DNA of 64,000 nt from an uncultured Anaerolineaceae bacterium. Its GTDB lineage: Bacteria; Chloroflexota; Anaerolineae; Anaerolineales; Anaerolineaceae. A program made the position numbers and the translations under genes. The stretch covers positions 79,071-143,070 of the forward strand of contig CAKMKJ010000002.1 of NCBI GenBank assembly GCA_927443345.1. The letters run 5' to 3'. Below are positions 16,637 to 24,635 of the stretch, piece by piece. Below the pieces are notes generated by a model. It saw only the letters and a program-made list of their open reading frames with translations, searched no databases and was not told the DNA's origin. Every line of letters starts with the position of its first letter. The stretch's first letter is position 1.

Positions 16637-19039
16637 TCATGGTTGCCAATCCATCGCGGCTTGTACTGCTCGATAAGCATCTACCAATCCTGATTCTATG
16701 GGTTCAGTTGGTGCTACACAATTTGGCAGTTGTCCCTGGTAAGCGTGTGAAGTCTCAACCAGTATTTTTGATGTTTGGTCGATATTCCCAATCAATTTAG
16801 GATTAGCTGACCACATCAAAGCCACCACACCGCTGATGTGCGGAGCTGCAAATGAAGTGCCACTCGAGCTCGAGTATGCACCGCCCGGACTTGATGAAAT
16901 TACATTTTCTCCTGGCGCCAGGATTTCTGGTTTATGGTGATTTTGTTTATCCACCGCGAATGATTCCAAAGAAGAGAAACTGGATATGTTTCCTTCCTGA
17001 TTGATGGAACCCGCAGAAAACACTTTGGAATAAATCGCTGGCGGATCAATCACGGTATCACAGCCATAGTCGCCAGAATTGCCAGCCGCCACAGACATGT
17101 ATATGCCTGCCTGTTTCAGGGCATCCACTGCCGGAAGGAATACGTTTGAATCACAACCTTCAGCAGCCGGACAGCCCCAGGAATTATTAATGATCATTGC
17201 TCCCTTGGAGGCATCACCATCGGTGAACGCATCCCCTCCTTGCGGAAACGGCGCCAGCATGAATTGCATACAATCAAGATAAAATCCCGGGTTTCCCTGG
17301 TTTCTGGCCAGGTTGACACAGCCAATCCACTCCGCCCCAGGCGCTACACCGGTATTCTGGCCCAACATTATCCCCAACGTTAGTGTTCCATGACCCGAGA
17401 TGTCAGTCGGAAAGGATGTTTGGTTCCAAGGATCAAACCAGTTGAAATCATCATTAGTGGCTTCACCGCGATAAGCCGCTGCTATTTCTGGGTGCCTGCC
17501 ATCCACCCCACTGTCGGTCTGTCCGATCAAGATGCCTTCACCAGTTATACCCAATTCAATTATCACTTGGTTTGCATGAATCATGCTGAGGTTCCATAAG
17601 GTTTCTTCAGGCAAACTTAAAATGTCGCCTTCCTCAACGATCAATGGTTTCGGTAACGGCCTCAACTGTGGATTCTCCAAAATACGATCAACAGATGGAT
17701 CATTTTGAAGCAGCAATTTAGCGATTAATCCACCTTGTACTTCAATGCCATTGACCAAATAGTAAGGCGTATAGTTCAAATTTAGTATGTCTAAACGATC
17801 GTGTATTTCAGATTGCGTAATCTCGGCTGTTTTTACTAATTCGTCATAAACTGCAGTTCTTCTTGCCTCATAATCTTGAATACTAGAAGCAAATGAGACA
17901 TCAGCCTGTTGTTTAAGAATAATAAACTGGTTGTCTCCAAAAAATCCGACCTGTCCCCACCCGAAATACAATATAACGATTGTGACAACACCAAAAATCA
18001 CAAATCCAAGATGAGCTGATTTTGGCAAGCTAATCCGGTGAATATTTTTTAAGTTAGGCAGCAGCATGATGGAAAAAAACTGAACTGCCAAAAAGGTAAA
18101 CCAGGCTGCCTTATTGGCCCACTCCAGTGTTTCTCCGGTTCCTCCGGTAAATATCAAAGAAAGTTCATCCATATCAAAGAAAATTAATGGAAGACTGAAC
18201 AGTAAACCTATAATCGTACTGGCAGGTAATCTGCCATGGTCTTTATTTTTCCTCCAAATGAAAGACATGGCCGCGATTAACCAGCCGGCGATGGGCACAG
18301 TCACGACCAGCATTTGCTGAGATCCATTTACCGCCAGAGCAGTTATGCTGATAAGCAAGAAAACAGCCACAACCAGCCCATCGAAAATAATTTTCGAAAT
18401 TTTAAAGCTGCCATCAACCGATTTGCTCTGATTTAAGTATTCTTGAAAAATAAATTTTCCTGAATACCATGCAAAGATAACACCTACGAAAATTGCAAGA
18501 ATTGTGTCCAGCCAGGATCCCAATGCTCCCCAAAGTAACCAGGGAAAACAAATGATCGCCCCAATAATAACAATCACACCAGAAAAATTTTGTTTACTAG
18601 AAATTTCTTCTGAGACCTCACCATTTTTTCGTGAAAACAAATTGCGGCCAGCAATGACCATCAGAAGCGCGGCTGCTTGAAGGATGGCGGTCAAGTTTTG
18701 CTCAGCCAACCACAAGGTTTTTGAAGGGATCGAAATCACTGCCAGGATGGCAGCATAAGTCCAAAGTTTAAAAATTCGTTTGATGCGAGGCTCTTTCACC
18801 AACTTAGCCATCAACAAGCACACCACCAGGATTAGTAAACTGGTTACCATGTGTGTAATCCAGCGATAATCCGGTGAATGCCCGCTGATTTGCATGATGG
18901 TCTGTTCATTTACCCAGTTGATAAATAGATTTAAACCGCTAAACAAGATAACCCAGATAAAGCTAAAAATAGTCAGGCTAATAAGACCGCAGCCAATGGA
19001 TTTATTTGGTTCTTCAGTATTCATATTTTGTGGGTTCAT
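16637..19039 (-). CDS. Polytopic membrane subtilisin-like protease (S8)
   Basis: This 800-residue protein joins about eleven predicted membrane helices (residues about 15-375) to an extracytoplasmic subtilase. A segment of about 90 residues after the last helix resembles the I9-type propeptide. The S8 domain shows all catalytic residues: Asp509 in GQTDSGVDG, His550 in SGHGT, the oxyanion Asn in AAGNSGDYG, and Ser729 in SSGTSFAAP. Subtilases are normally secreted with a single signal peptide, so the polytopic anchor is unusual. Start: ATG 19039; a second ATG at 19024 is possible. It lies just upstream of an ECF sigma factor and shares a divergent promoter region with the hydrolase at 19179. 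Confidence 0.9.
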   Translation of the reverse strand: MNPQNMNTEEPNKSIGCGLISLTIFSFIWVILFSGLNLFINWVNEQTIMQISGHSPDYRWITHMVTSLLILVVCLLMAKLVKEPRIKRIFKLWTYAAILAVISIPSKTLWLAEQNLTAILQAAALLMVIAGRNLFSRKNGEVSEEISSKQNFSGVIVIIGAIICFPWLLWGALGSWLDTILAIFVGVIFAWYSGKFIFQEYLNQSKSVDGSFKISKIIFDGLVVAVFLLISITALAVNGSQQMLVVTVPIAGWLIAAMSFIWRKNKDHGRLPASTIIGLLFSLPLIFFDMDELSLIFTGGTGETLEWANKAAWFTFLAVQFFSIMLLPNLKNIHRISLPKSAHLGFVIFGVVTIVILYFGWGQVGFFGDNQFIILKQQADVSFASSIQDYEARRTAVYDELVKTAEITQSEIHDRLDILNLNYTPYYLVNGIEVQGGLIAKLLLQNDPSVDRILENPQLRPLPKPLIVEEGDILSLPEETLWNLSMIHANQVIIELGITGEGILIGQTDSGVDGRHPEIAAAYRGEATNDDFNWFDPWNQTSFPTDISGHGTLTLGIMLGQNTGVAPGAEWIGCVNLARNQGNPGFYLDCMQFMLAPFPQGGDAFTDGDASKGAMIINNSWGCPAAEGCDSNVFLPAVDALKQAGIYMSVAAGNSGDYGCDTVIDPPAIYSKVFSAGSINQEGNISSFSSLESFAVDKQNHHKPEILAPGENVISSSPGGAYSSSSGTSFAAPHISGVVALMWSANPKLIGNIDQTSKILVETSHAYQGQLPNCVAPTEPIESGLVDAYRAVQAAMDWQP

Positions 19040-19123
19040 TGAATTCTCATTCTTCTTCAGATAGTTGTTCTTGGAGGCTTGTATATTTTTGAAGCTGAGA
19101 CTAAACTAAACAAGTACAAAATG

Positions 19124-19131
19124 ATTATAAT
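19124..19131. promoter_or_regulatory. Palindromic -10 element shared by divergent genes
   Basis: ATTATAAT is its own reverse complement and so reads TATAAT on both strands (plus 19126-19131, minus 19129-19124). It lies between the membrane subtilase (minus) and the hydrolase (plus). The same octamer in the same context, preceded by TG, occurs at 26395-26402. Confidence 0.5.
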
Positions 19132-19178
19132 TTCAATATATTGTTCTTGACAAACAAATACTATACCGGAGGATTGGC

Positions 19179-20015
19179 ATGCAGCATTCTGAATATAATT
19201 GGACAACCCCAGACAATGTAAAACTCTACGGTCAGGAATGGAAACCAGAAGGAAAACAAAAAGCAGCCATTGTCATGGTTCATGGGCTGGGAGAACATTC
19301 AGGCAGATATGAACATGTGGCTGAGGCATTTACCCAGGCCGGTTATAGCTTAACTGCCTTCGACCTCCGTGGACATGGAAAGTCAGAAGGAATCCGAGGA
19401 CACGCTCCCTCGTACGCTGCAATCATGGAAGATATAACTCATAATGTCGATCTGGCAAAAGAGCATTTCCCCGGGATGCCTGTTTTCCTCTATGGACACA
19501 GCCTTGGTGGCAACCTGACCCTATATTATTGCCTGACCCAGAACCCCCAAATCAAAGGCGCTATTGTAACCAGCCCAGGTCTTGCAACTGCCGCACCAGT
19601 TCCTCCGGTAAAGCTGGCATTGGGCAAATTGATGTACAACCTCATGCCTGCCATGCAAATGGATAACGGACTGCTGCGATCAGGTTTATCGCGTGACCCC
19701 GAAGTTGAAAAAATATATTCAAACGACCCCCTTGTTCACCCAAAAATTTCTGCTCGGCTCGCGCTTGACTTAATCAATAACGGCAAATTCATCATTGATC
19801 ATGCTGCTGAATTCCCAATTCCGCTTTTATTAATGCAGGGAACTGGCGATTATATTGTCAATCCCCCAATGACCAAAACATTTGCCAATGCTGCCCCACT
19901 CTCGAAAATAACCTTTAAGGTATGGGATGGTTATTACCACGAATTGCATAACGAACCGGAAAAAGCCCAAGTCTTAAAAACCATCACTGATTGGCTCGAT
20001 CTGGAATTGAAATAA
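19179..20015 (+). CDS. Alpha/beta hydrolase, monoacylglycerol lipase-like
   Basis: This 278-residue cytoplasmic hydrolase of the serine-aminopeptidase S33 / Hydrolase_4 type probably cleaves monoacylglycerols or lysophospholipids. The oxyanion segment VMVHGLGEHSGRYEH lies near residues 32-46, FDLRGHGKSEG follows, and the nucleophile elbow is YGHSLGGN near residues 107-114. The acid Asp lies in QGTGDYIVNP and the His in GYYHELHNE. These features are those of bacterial monoglyceride lipases, though lysophospholipase is a close alternative. A GGAGG Shine-Dalgarno lies seven bases before the ATG. A hairpin follows the stop. Confidence 0.9.
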   Translation: MQHSEYNWTTPDNVKLYGQEWKPEGKQKAAIVMVHGLGEHSGRYEHVAEAFTQAGYSLTAFDLRGHGKSEGIRGHAPSYAAIMEDITHNVDLAKEHFPGMPVFLYGHSLGGNLTLYYCLTQNPQIKGAIVTSPGLATAAPVPPVKLALGKLMYNLMPAMQMDNGLLRSGLSRDPEVEKIYSNDPLVHPKISARLALDLINNGKFIIDHAAEFPIPLLLMQGTGDYIVNPPMTKTFANAAPLSKITFKVWDGYYHELHNEPEKAQVLKTITDWLDLELK

Positions 20016-20031
20016 GCGAAAAATAAACCTG

Positions 20032-20059
20032 CAAGGGTCAAGGTAAATCTTGACCCTTG
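20032..20059 (+). terminator. Hairpin after the hydrolase gene
   Basis: CAAGGGTCAAG (20032-20042) pairs perfectly with CTTGACCCTTG (20049-20059) around a six-base loop. The T run after it is weak (TTACGCTTC), so it may be a leaky terminator. Its right arm contains the TTGACC -35 box of the next gene. Confidence 0.6.
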
Positions 20060-20078
20060 TTACGCTTCAAGCTAAAAT
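20050..20078 (+). promoter_or_regulatory. Sigma-70 type promoter of the SHMT-GcvT gene
   Basis: TTGACC at 20050-20055 and TAAAAT at 20073-20078 are spaced by exactly 17 bases, a near-consensus promoter. The expected transcript begins near 20085, which gives a long leader of about 157 bases before the ATG at 20242. Confidence 0.65.
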
Positions 20079-20128
20079 ATATAGTCTGTATGGTTTAGTG
20101 CAGTTCCAATTACCTGAATAATGGTAGC

Positions 20129-20216
20129 TGAGTATTCTATGATGCAATCATTTGCTCAAAAAACCACCCACAGATGCACAATTCATTGTCATCTCAAGGT
20201 GGTTCTTTAATTTTTT
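20129..20216 (+). promoter_or_regulatory. Leader attenuator upstream of SHMT-GcvT (two hairpins and T run)
   Basis: Hairpin 1 (20129-20158) pairs TGAG with CTCA outside and ATGAT with ATCAT inside. Hairpin 2 (20162-20204) pairs AACCACC with GGTGGTT, AGATG with CATCT and ACAAT with ATTGT around a tiny loop, and is followed by TTT and a T6 run at 20211-20216. Hairpin 2 looks like an intrinsic terminator placed inside the mRNA leader, 25 bases before the start codon. The TGAG of hairpin 1 could also pair with CTCA at 20193-20196 inside hairpin 2, a possible antiterminator. I do not recognise the motif of a known glycine, THF, SAM or T-box element. Confidence 0.5.
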
Positions 20217-20241
20217 ACCAGAATTGATAGGGAGATTTACC

Positions 20242-23200
20242 ATGACTGATTTCTTAATGCGCAGAAGCCTCGCCGACCTTGACCCTGAGGTATTGCAATT
20301 ATCTGAATACGAGAAGGAACGTCAATTCCGTAAACTGATCTTGATCCCTTCAGAGAGTACTGCACCCGCTGCCGTGCGCGAGTCATTGGGATCGGTATTT
20401 CAAAATATATACGCAGAAGGTTATCCCGATGAAGATATGCGCTGGATGACCGAGTCTCAAATTCTGGATTATCCCGCTCGACTAACCTATTACCGCCGCA
20501 ACGCGGATCCGCGCTACTACAAGGGTGTGGAATACGCAGACATGGTTGAGAGTCTGGCTCGCCGTAGATGTGCCGAAACTTTCGCCACTGACCAGATCAG
20601 CGCTGATCAAATCTACGTCAATGTACAGGCGCTTTCAGGTGCCCCTGCAAATAATGCTGTTTACAATGCCCTGATTGAAGTAGGCGACTCCATCCTCGGC
20701 ATGAACCTGCTGCATGGCGGGCATCTCACACATGGTTCCTCCGTTAATCGCTCCGGCAAACTCTACAAAGTTACACATTACAATGTTGATCCGGTCACTG
20801 AAATGATCGACTACGATAAGGTGCAGCAGATTGCCCTTGAATGCAAACCTAAAATTCTAATTTGCGGTTATTCATCTTATCCATTTGTGCCCGATTGGAA
20901 ACGTTTCAGAGAAATTGCCGATTCCGTTGGTGCCTACTTACTTGCCGATGTTTCGCATATTGCAGGTTTGATTGCAGCAAAAACCATCTCGTCTCCTGTC
21001 GGTCATGCCCATATCATCACCTTTACCACTCATAAGACCATCTGCGGACCTCGCGGTGCATGCATCCTCACCACTGATGCTGCCCTTTCAAGAAAGATCG
21101 ACAAAGGTGTCTTCCCCGGCGAACAAGGCGGCCCTCATGTGCACGTTTTTGCAGCACTGGCAACCACCTTCAAAATTGCACAATCAAAAGCTTTCGCAGA
21201 GCTTCAAAATCAAATCGTCAAAAACAGTGCTGCACTCACCAACCAACTTCAAGCGCGAGGCATGCGCATCCCATTTGGCGGCACCAACACCCATCTTGCC
21301 AACCTGGATTGTAAACTGATTAAAGGTAATGATGGCACAACCCTCTCCGGTGACATGGCTGCCCGCATCCTGGATGTGGCAGGCATTGTGCTCAACCGCA
21401 ATACCATCCCTGGTGATAAAACAGCCAACAATTCTACAGGCATCCGCTTTGGTACACCCTGGATGACCCAGCGTGGACTTAATGAAACCGATATGGTCGA
21501 AGTGGCCAATATCATGGTTGACCTGCTTCAAGCTTGCACGCCATATTCTGTTGAGACGCGCAAAGGCCTTAGCTCACGCGCAAAAGTGGATTTCAAGGTT
21601 CTTGAAGACGCCAAGCAACGCGTTAGAACCCTTTGTGAAAAAGCTGGTGCTGACCTTGATTACAAAAAGAATGGCTATCCGCAATTCTATTATTTAGATG
21701 ATCAATCTGAGTCAAAAAAAGAACTTGCGACGCTGAACCTGAGCGGTCCCAGCCTGCGTCAATACGTTTCCTATTGCTTCACCTCTAATGTTGAAACACT
21801 CGAACCTGGTCAGTCTCAAAAAACATCGCTTTCCACGCCTATGGGGACTATTGCAGGCGCTATTGCTAATGTGGATGGCAATGCATATCGCTTCAGCTTT
21901 GCACGCGAAAAATTCGGTCTGGCAGCCACCTTCCTACGCGGTTTGGCAGAAGGTTATATCACCTTTGACAAAGACATTCCTCGCCGCATCCCTGGCAGCG
22001 TCGCGGTCATCGAAGACCTTGAATCGGCACCGGTGATTGCAGATGGCGAGCTAGGTATCAGTCAGAAACCTTACTTTATTGGCCAAACCCAGCCCGAAGG
22101 CACACCATTGCCAGCCTTTGTATGTGAAGAAAAAGAATCCAGCGAATTATTGAGAACCTCTCTCTACGAAACCCACAAAAAGATGGGTGCAAAAATTATC
22201 CCCTTCGCCGGGTGGGAAATGCCCGTTTGGTATACCTCCGTGGTTGAAGAACATCTGGCATGCCGCCAGGTTGCCGGCTTGTTTGACGTGTCACACATGG
22301 GCGTCTTCCAGGCGGAAGGTGTTCATGCCGCGCTATTCCTCGAGACAGTATGCGGAAACGATATCAATTCGCTGGCTGTTGGAGAATCCTGCTACACTCA
22401 CTTCCTTGATCCTGAAGCCAATGTTATCGATGACACCCTCGTTTATCGTCGTGACACCAATAAATATTTGGTGGTGGTCAATGCCTCCAATGATGCCAAA
22501 GATTGGGCATGGCTGAACGCCGTTCGCGAAGGTAAAGTCATGATCGATCCTCAACGCCCGTGGATCAAAACCTTTGGCGCCGGTGTTACCCTGCGCAACC
22601 TGCGAGACGCCAAAGCTGGCGCAGATATGCGTGTGGATATTGCCCTACAGGGTCCTAAATCCAGAGACATTCTACTATCACTTGGCTGTGACGAAACGAC
22701 CCAGAAAAAAGTCAAAGCTTTAAAACGAACTGAATTATGTGAAGTCGTGATTGGCGGGTTTGATCTTGTCGTTTCTCGCACCGGTTATACTGGCGAGAAA
22801 ATGGCCTTCGAATTATTCGTCCATCCCGATAAAGCACCAGCCCTTTGGGAAGCCATTTGTAAGGTTGGTGAACCCCTGGGTATGAAAGCCTGCGGTTTGG
22901 GTGCCCGTGATTCGCTTCGCACCGAAGCCGGTCTGCCCCTATATGGCCATGAAATGGGTGGCGAAGATAACTTCAGCGTTTCAGAAGCAGGTTTTGGTTC
23001 TTATGTCAAAATATACAAACCCTGGTTCATCGGTCGAAATGCTTATATTGAAAAAGAAAAAGCCCGATCAGGCATTGTGGCTCGCTTCAGATTTACCGAT
23101 AAAGGGGTGCGCATGGCACACAATGGCGACCCCGTGATGGATGCCAAAGGCAAAGTCATTGGCAAGGTCACTAGTTGTGCAATTGATAAAGAAGGTTATT

Positions 23201-23370
23201 TGACCGGTCAGGCTTTTGTAGAAACTCGCAGTGCAGTGGTAAACACCCCCATCTCAATCTTCCAGGGTGCTGAGAATTTGTCACCAGTGGCCCCTGCTTC
23301 GTTAGAAACCGGAGATCGAATTTCACTTCCGACTCCGGCCGTTGTGGTAAGTCGTTTTCCAATTTCTTAA
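20242..23370 (+). CDS. Fusion of serine hydroxymethyltransferase and glycine-cleavage T protein
   Basis: This is a 1042-residue two-enzyme protein. Residues 1-about 510 are a PLP-dependent serine hydroxymethyltransferase (serine + THF to glycine + methylene-THF). They show IPSES, YAEGYP, the PLP-Lys segment TTHKTICGPRG with Lys265, and FPGEQGGPH. An insert of about 27 residues (63-89) splits the usual EGYP-RYYKG region. Residues about 636-1042 are aminomethyltransferase GcvT (FAGWEMPVWY, GLFDVSHMG, SRTGYTGE, GLGARDSLRTEAGLPLYGHE). A joining segment of about 125 residues of unknown fold lies between. Start: ATG 20242 with a GGGAG Shine-Dalgarno; an upstream TTG is unsupported. The gene has its own promoter and an attenuator-like leader. 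gcvH and gcvP are not in the window. Confidence 0.93.
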   Translation: MTDFLMRRSLADLDPEVLQLSEYEKERQFRKLILIPSESTAPAAVRESLGSVFQNIYAEGYPDEDMRWMTESQILDYPARLTYYRRNADPRYYKGVEYADMVESLARRRCAETFATDQISADQIYVNVQALSGAPANNAVYNALIEVGDSILGMNLLHGGHLTHGSSVNRSGKLYKVTHYNVDPVTEMIDYDKVQQIALECKPKILICGYSSYPFVPDWKRFREIADSVGAYLLADVSHIAGLIAAKTISSPVGHAHIITFTTHKTICGPRGACILTTDAALSRKIDKGVFPGEQGGPHVHVFAALATTFKIAQSKAFAELQNQIVKNSAALTNQLQARGMRIPFGGTNTHLANLDCKLIKGNDGTTLSGDMAARILDVAGIVLNRNTIPGDKTANNSTGIRFGTPWMTQRGLNETDMVEVANIMVDLLQACTPYSVETRKGLSSRAKVDFKVLEDAKQRVRTLCEKAGADLDYKKNGYPQFYYLDDQSESKKELATLNLSGPSLRQYVSYCFTSNVETLEPGQSQKTSLSTPMGTIAGAIANVDGNAYRFSFAREKFGLAATFLRGLAEGYITFDKDIPRRIPGSVAVIEDLESAPVIADGELGISQKPYFIGQTQPEGTPLPAFVCEEKESSELLRTSLYETHKKMGAKIIPFAGWEMPVWYTSVVEEHLACRQVAGLFDVSHMGVFQAEGVHAALFLETVCGNDINSLAVGESCYTHFLDPEANVIDDTLVYRRDTNKYLVVVNASNDAKDWAWLNAVREGKVMIDPQRPWIKTFGAGVTLRNLRDAKAGADMRVDIALQGPKSRDILLSLGCDETTQKKVKALKRTELCEVVIGGFDLVVSRTGYTGEKMAFELFVHPDKAPALWEAICKVGEPLGMKACGLGARDSLRTEAGLPLYGHEMGGEDNFSVSEAGFGSYVKIYKPWFIGRNAYIEKEKARSGIVARFRFTDKGVRMAHNGDPVMDAKGKVIGKVTSCAIDKEGYLTGQAFVETRSAVVNTPISIFQGAENLSPVAPASLETGDRISLPTPAVVVSRFPIS

Positions 23371-23405
23371 TTCAAACAGGATAAGAAAAGGAGCAATTGA
23401 TCAAT

Positions 23406-24629
23406 ATGCAAACTCCGTGGGATTTCCGCTATGCGCAGCGTACACAACGTATGAAAGCTTCGGCAATTCGAGAGTTACTGAAGCTGACGGAACAACCGGA
23501 TGTTATTTCGTTTGCAGGTGGTCTACCTGCACCGGAAGTTTTTCCAGTGGAAGAGTTCCGCCGTGCCTGCAATTATGTGCTGGATCATCAAGGCGCAGAA
23601 GCACTGCAATATGGCACCACTGACGGCTACGTTCCTTTACGTGAGATGATTGCCCGTTATACCAACCGCCTGGGCATCGGCGTCAGCAAAGAAAACATCA
23701 TGATCACCTCCGGCTCTCAACAGGCGCTTGATCTACTTGGAAAAATTTTTATTAATCATGGCGATCGCATTCTGGTTGAAAACCCGACCTATCTTGGCGC
23801 CATCCAGGCCTGGAATGCATACGGTGCAGATTACATCCCCGTCGCCCTGGACGATGAAGGTATGGATACTCGCAAATTAGAAGACGCTCTGCGCAAAGGC
23901 CCTAAATTCATCTATGTTCTGCCAAATTTCCAGAATCCAACCGGCTGTACACTTACTCTTGAACGGCGAAAACAACTAATCAAACTTGCCGATCAATACG
24001 GTGTGCCCATTATTGAAGATGATCCTTATGGCCAACTCCGCTACGAGGGTGAAGATTTGCCGGCAGTCGAATTGCTCGATTCTCAAATGCGCGATAAAAC
24101 CAACGCTTATTCTGGCAATGTCATTTATTTAAGCACTTTCTCGAAAATTCTGGCCCCCGGTATTCGCCTGGCCTGGGTCATCGCCCCAACAGAAGTGATC
24201 AATAAACTGGTGCTTGCCAAACAGGGTGCTGATCTGCACACTTCCACCTTCAACCAGATCGTGGCGCATGAAGTCGGTCAGCACGGATATCTAGACCGCC
24301 ATGTGAAATTGATTCAAGATACTTATCGCGAACGGCGTAATGTGATGATTGAGTCACTTGAAGAACACATGCCCAATGGCGTCACCTGGACAAATCCCCA
24401 GGGCGGGCTATTCTTATGGGTTAACATGCCTGAACAAATAAATGCCATTGAAATGTTCAAAGATGCCGTATTACAAAAAGTGGCATATGTACCCGGAGAA
24501 AATTTCTTTGCCTGCGGTGGCGGCGAAAGCAGCATGCGCTTGAATTTCTCTTGCACCAAACCTGAGCTGATTAATGAAGGTATTGCAAGACTCAGCAAAG
24601 TCATCAAAGTGAAGTTGCGCGAAGGATAA
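23406..24629 (+). CDS. PLP-dependent class I aminotransferase (2-aminoadipate/LysN type)
   Basis: This 407-residue fold-type I aminotransferase is similar to the 2-aminoadipate aminotransferase / KAT II-like group, which transfers amino groups from aliphatic or aromatic amino acids to 2-oxoglutarate. It shows SFAGGLPAPEVFP, ITSGSQQALDLLGK, LPNFQNPTG, EDDPYGQLRY, the PLP-Lys in LSTFSKILAPGIRLAW (Lys247), and MRLNFSC at the C-terminus. The exact substrate cannot be inferred. It follows the SHMT-GcvT gene by 35 bases and is probably in the same operon. The start is uncertain: AAAAGGAG lies 12 bases before ATG 23406, or three bases before a TTG at 23397. Confidence 0.9.
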   Translation: MQTPWDFRYAQRTQRMKASAIRELLKLTEQPDVISFAGGLPAPEVFPVEEFRRACNYVLDHQGAEALQYGTTDGYVPLREMIARYTNRLGIGVSKENIMITSGSQQALDLLGKIFINHGDRILVENPTYLGAIQAWNAYGADYIPVALDDEGMDTRKLEDALRKGPKFIYVLPNFQNPTGCTLTLERRKQLIKLADQYGVPIIEDDPYGQLRYEGEDLPAVELLDSQMRDKTNAYSGNVIYLSTFSKILAPGIRLAWVIAPTEVINKLVLAKQGADLHTSTFNQIVAHEVGQHGYLDRHVKLIQDTYRERRNVMIESLEEHMPNGVTWTNPQGGLFLWVNMPEQINAIEMFKDAVLQKVAYVPGENFFACGGGESSMRLNFSCTKPELINEGIARLSKVIKVKLREG

Positions 24630-24635
24630 TTCCGC

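Noticed and set aside
20016..20241. Glycine, THF, SAM or T-box riboswitch before the SHMT-GcvT gene
   Set aside because: None of the conserved core strings is present. The AAGGTGGTT stretch resembles part of a T-box but lacks the ACCGCG and flanking features. Reported only as an unassigned attenuator.
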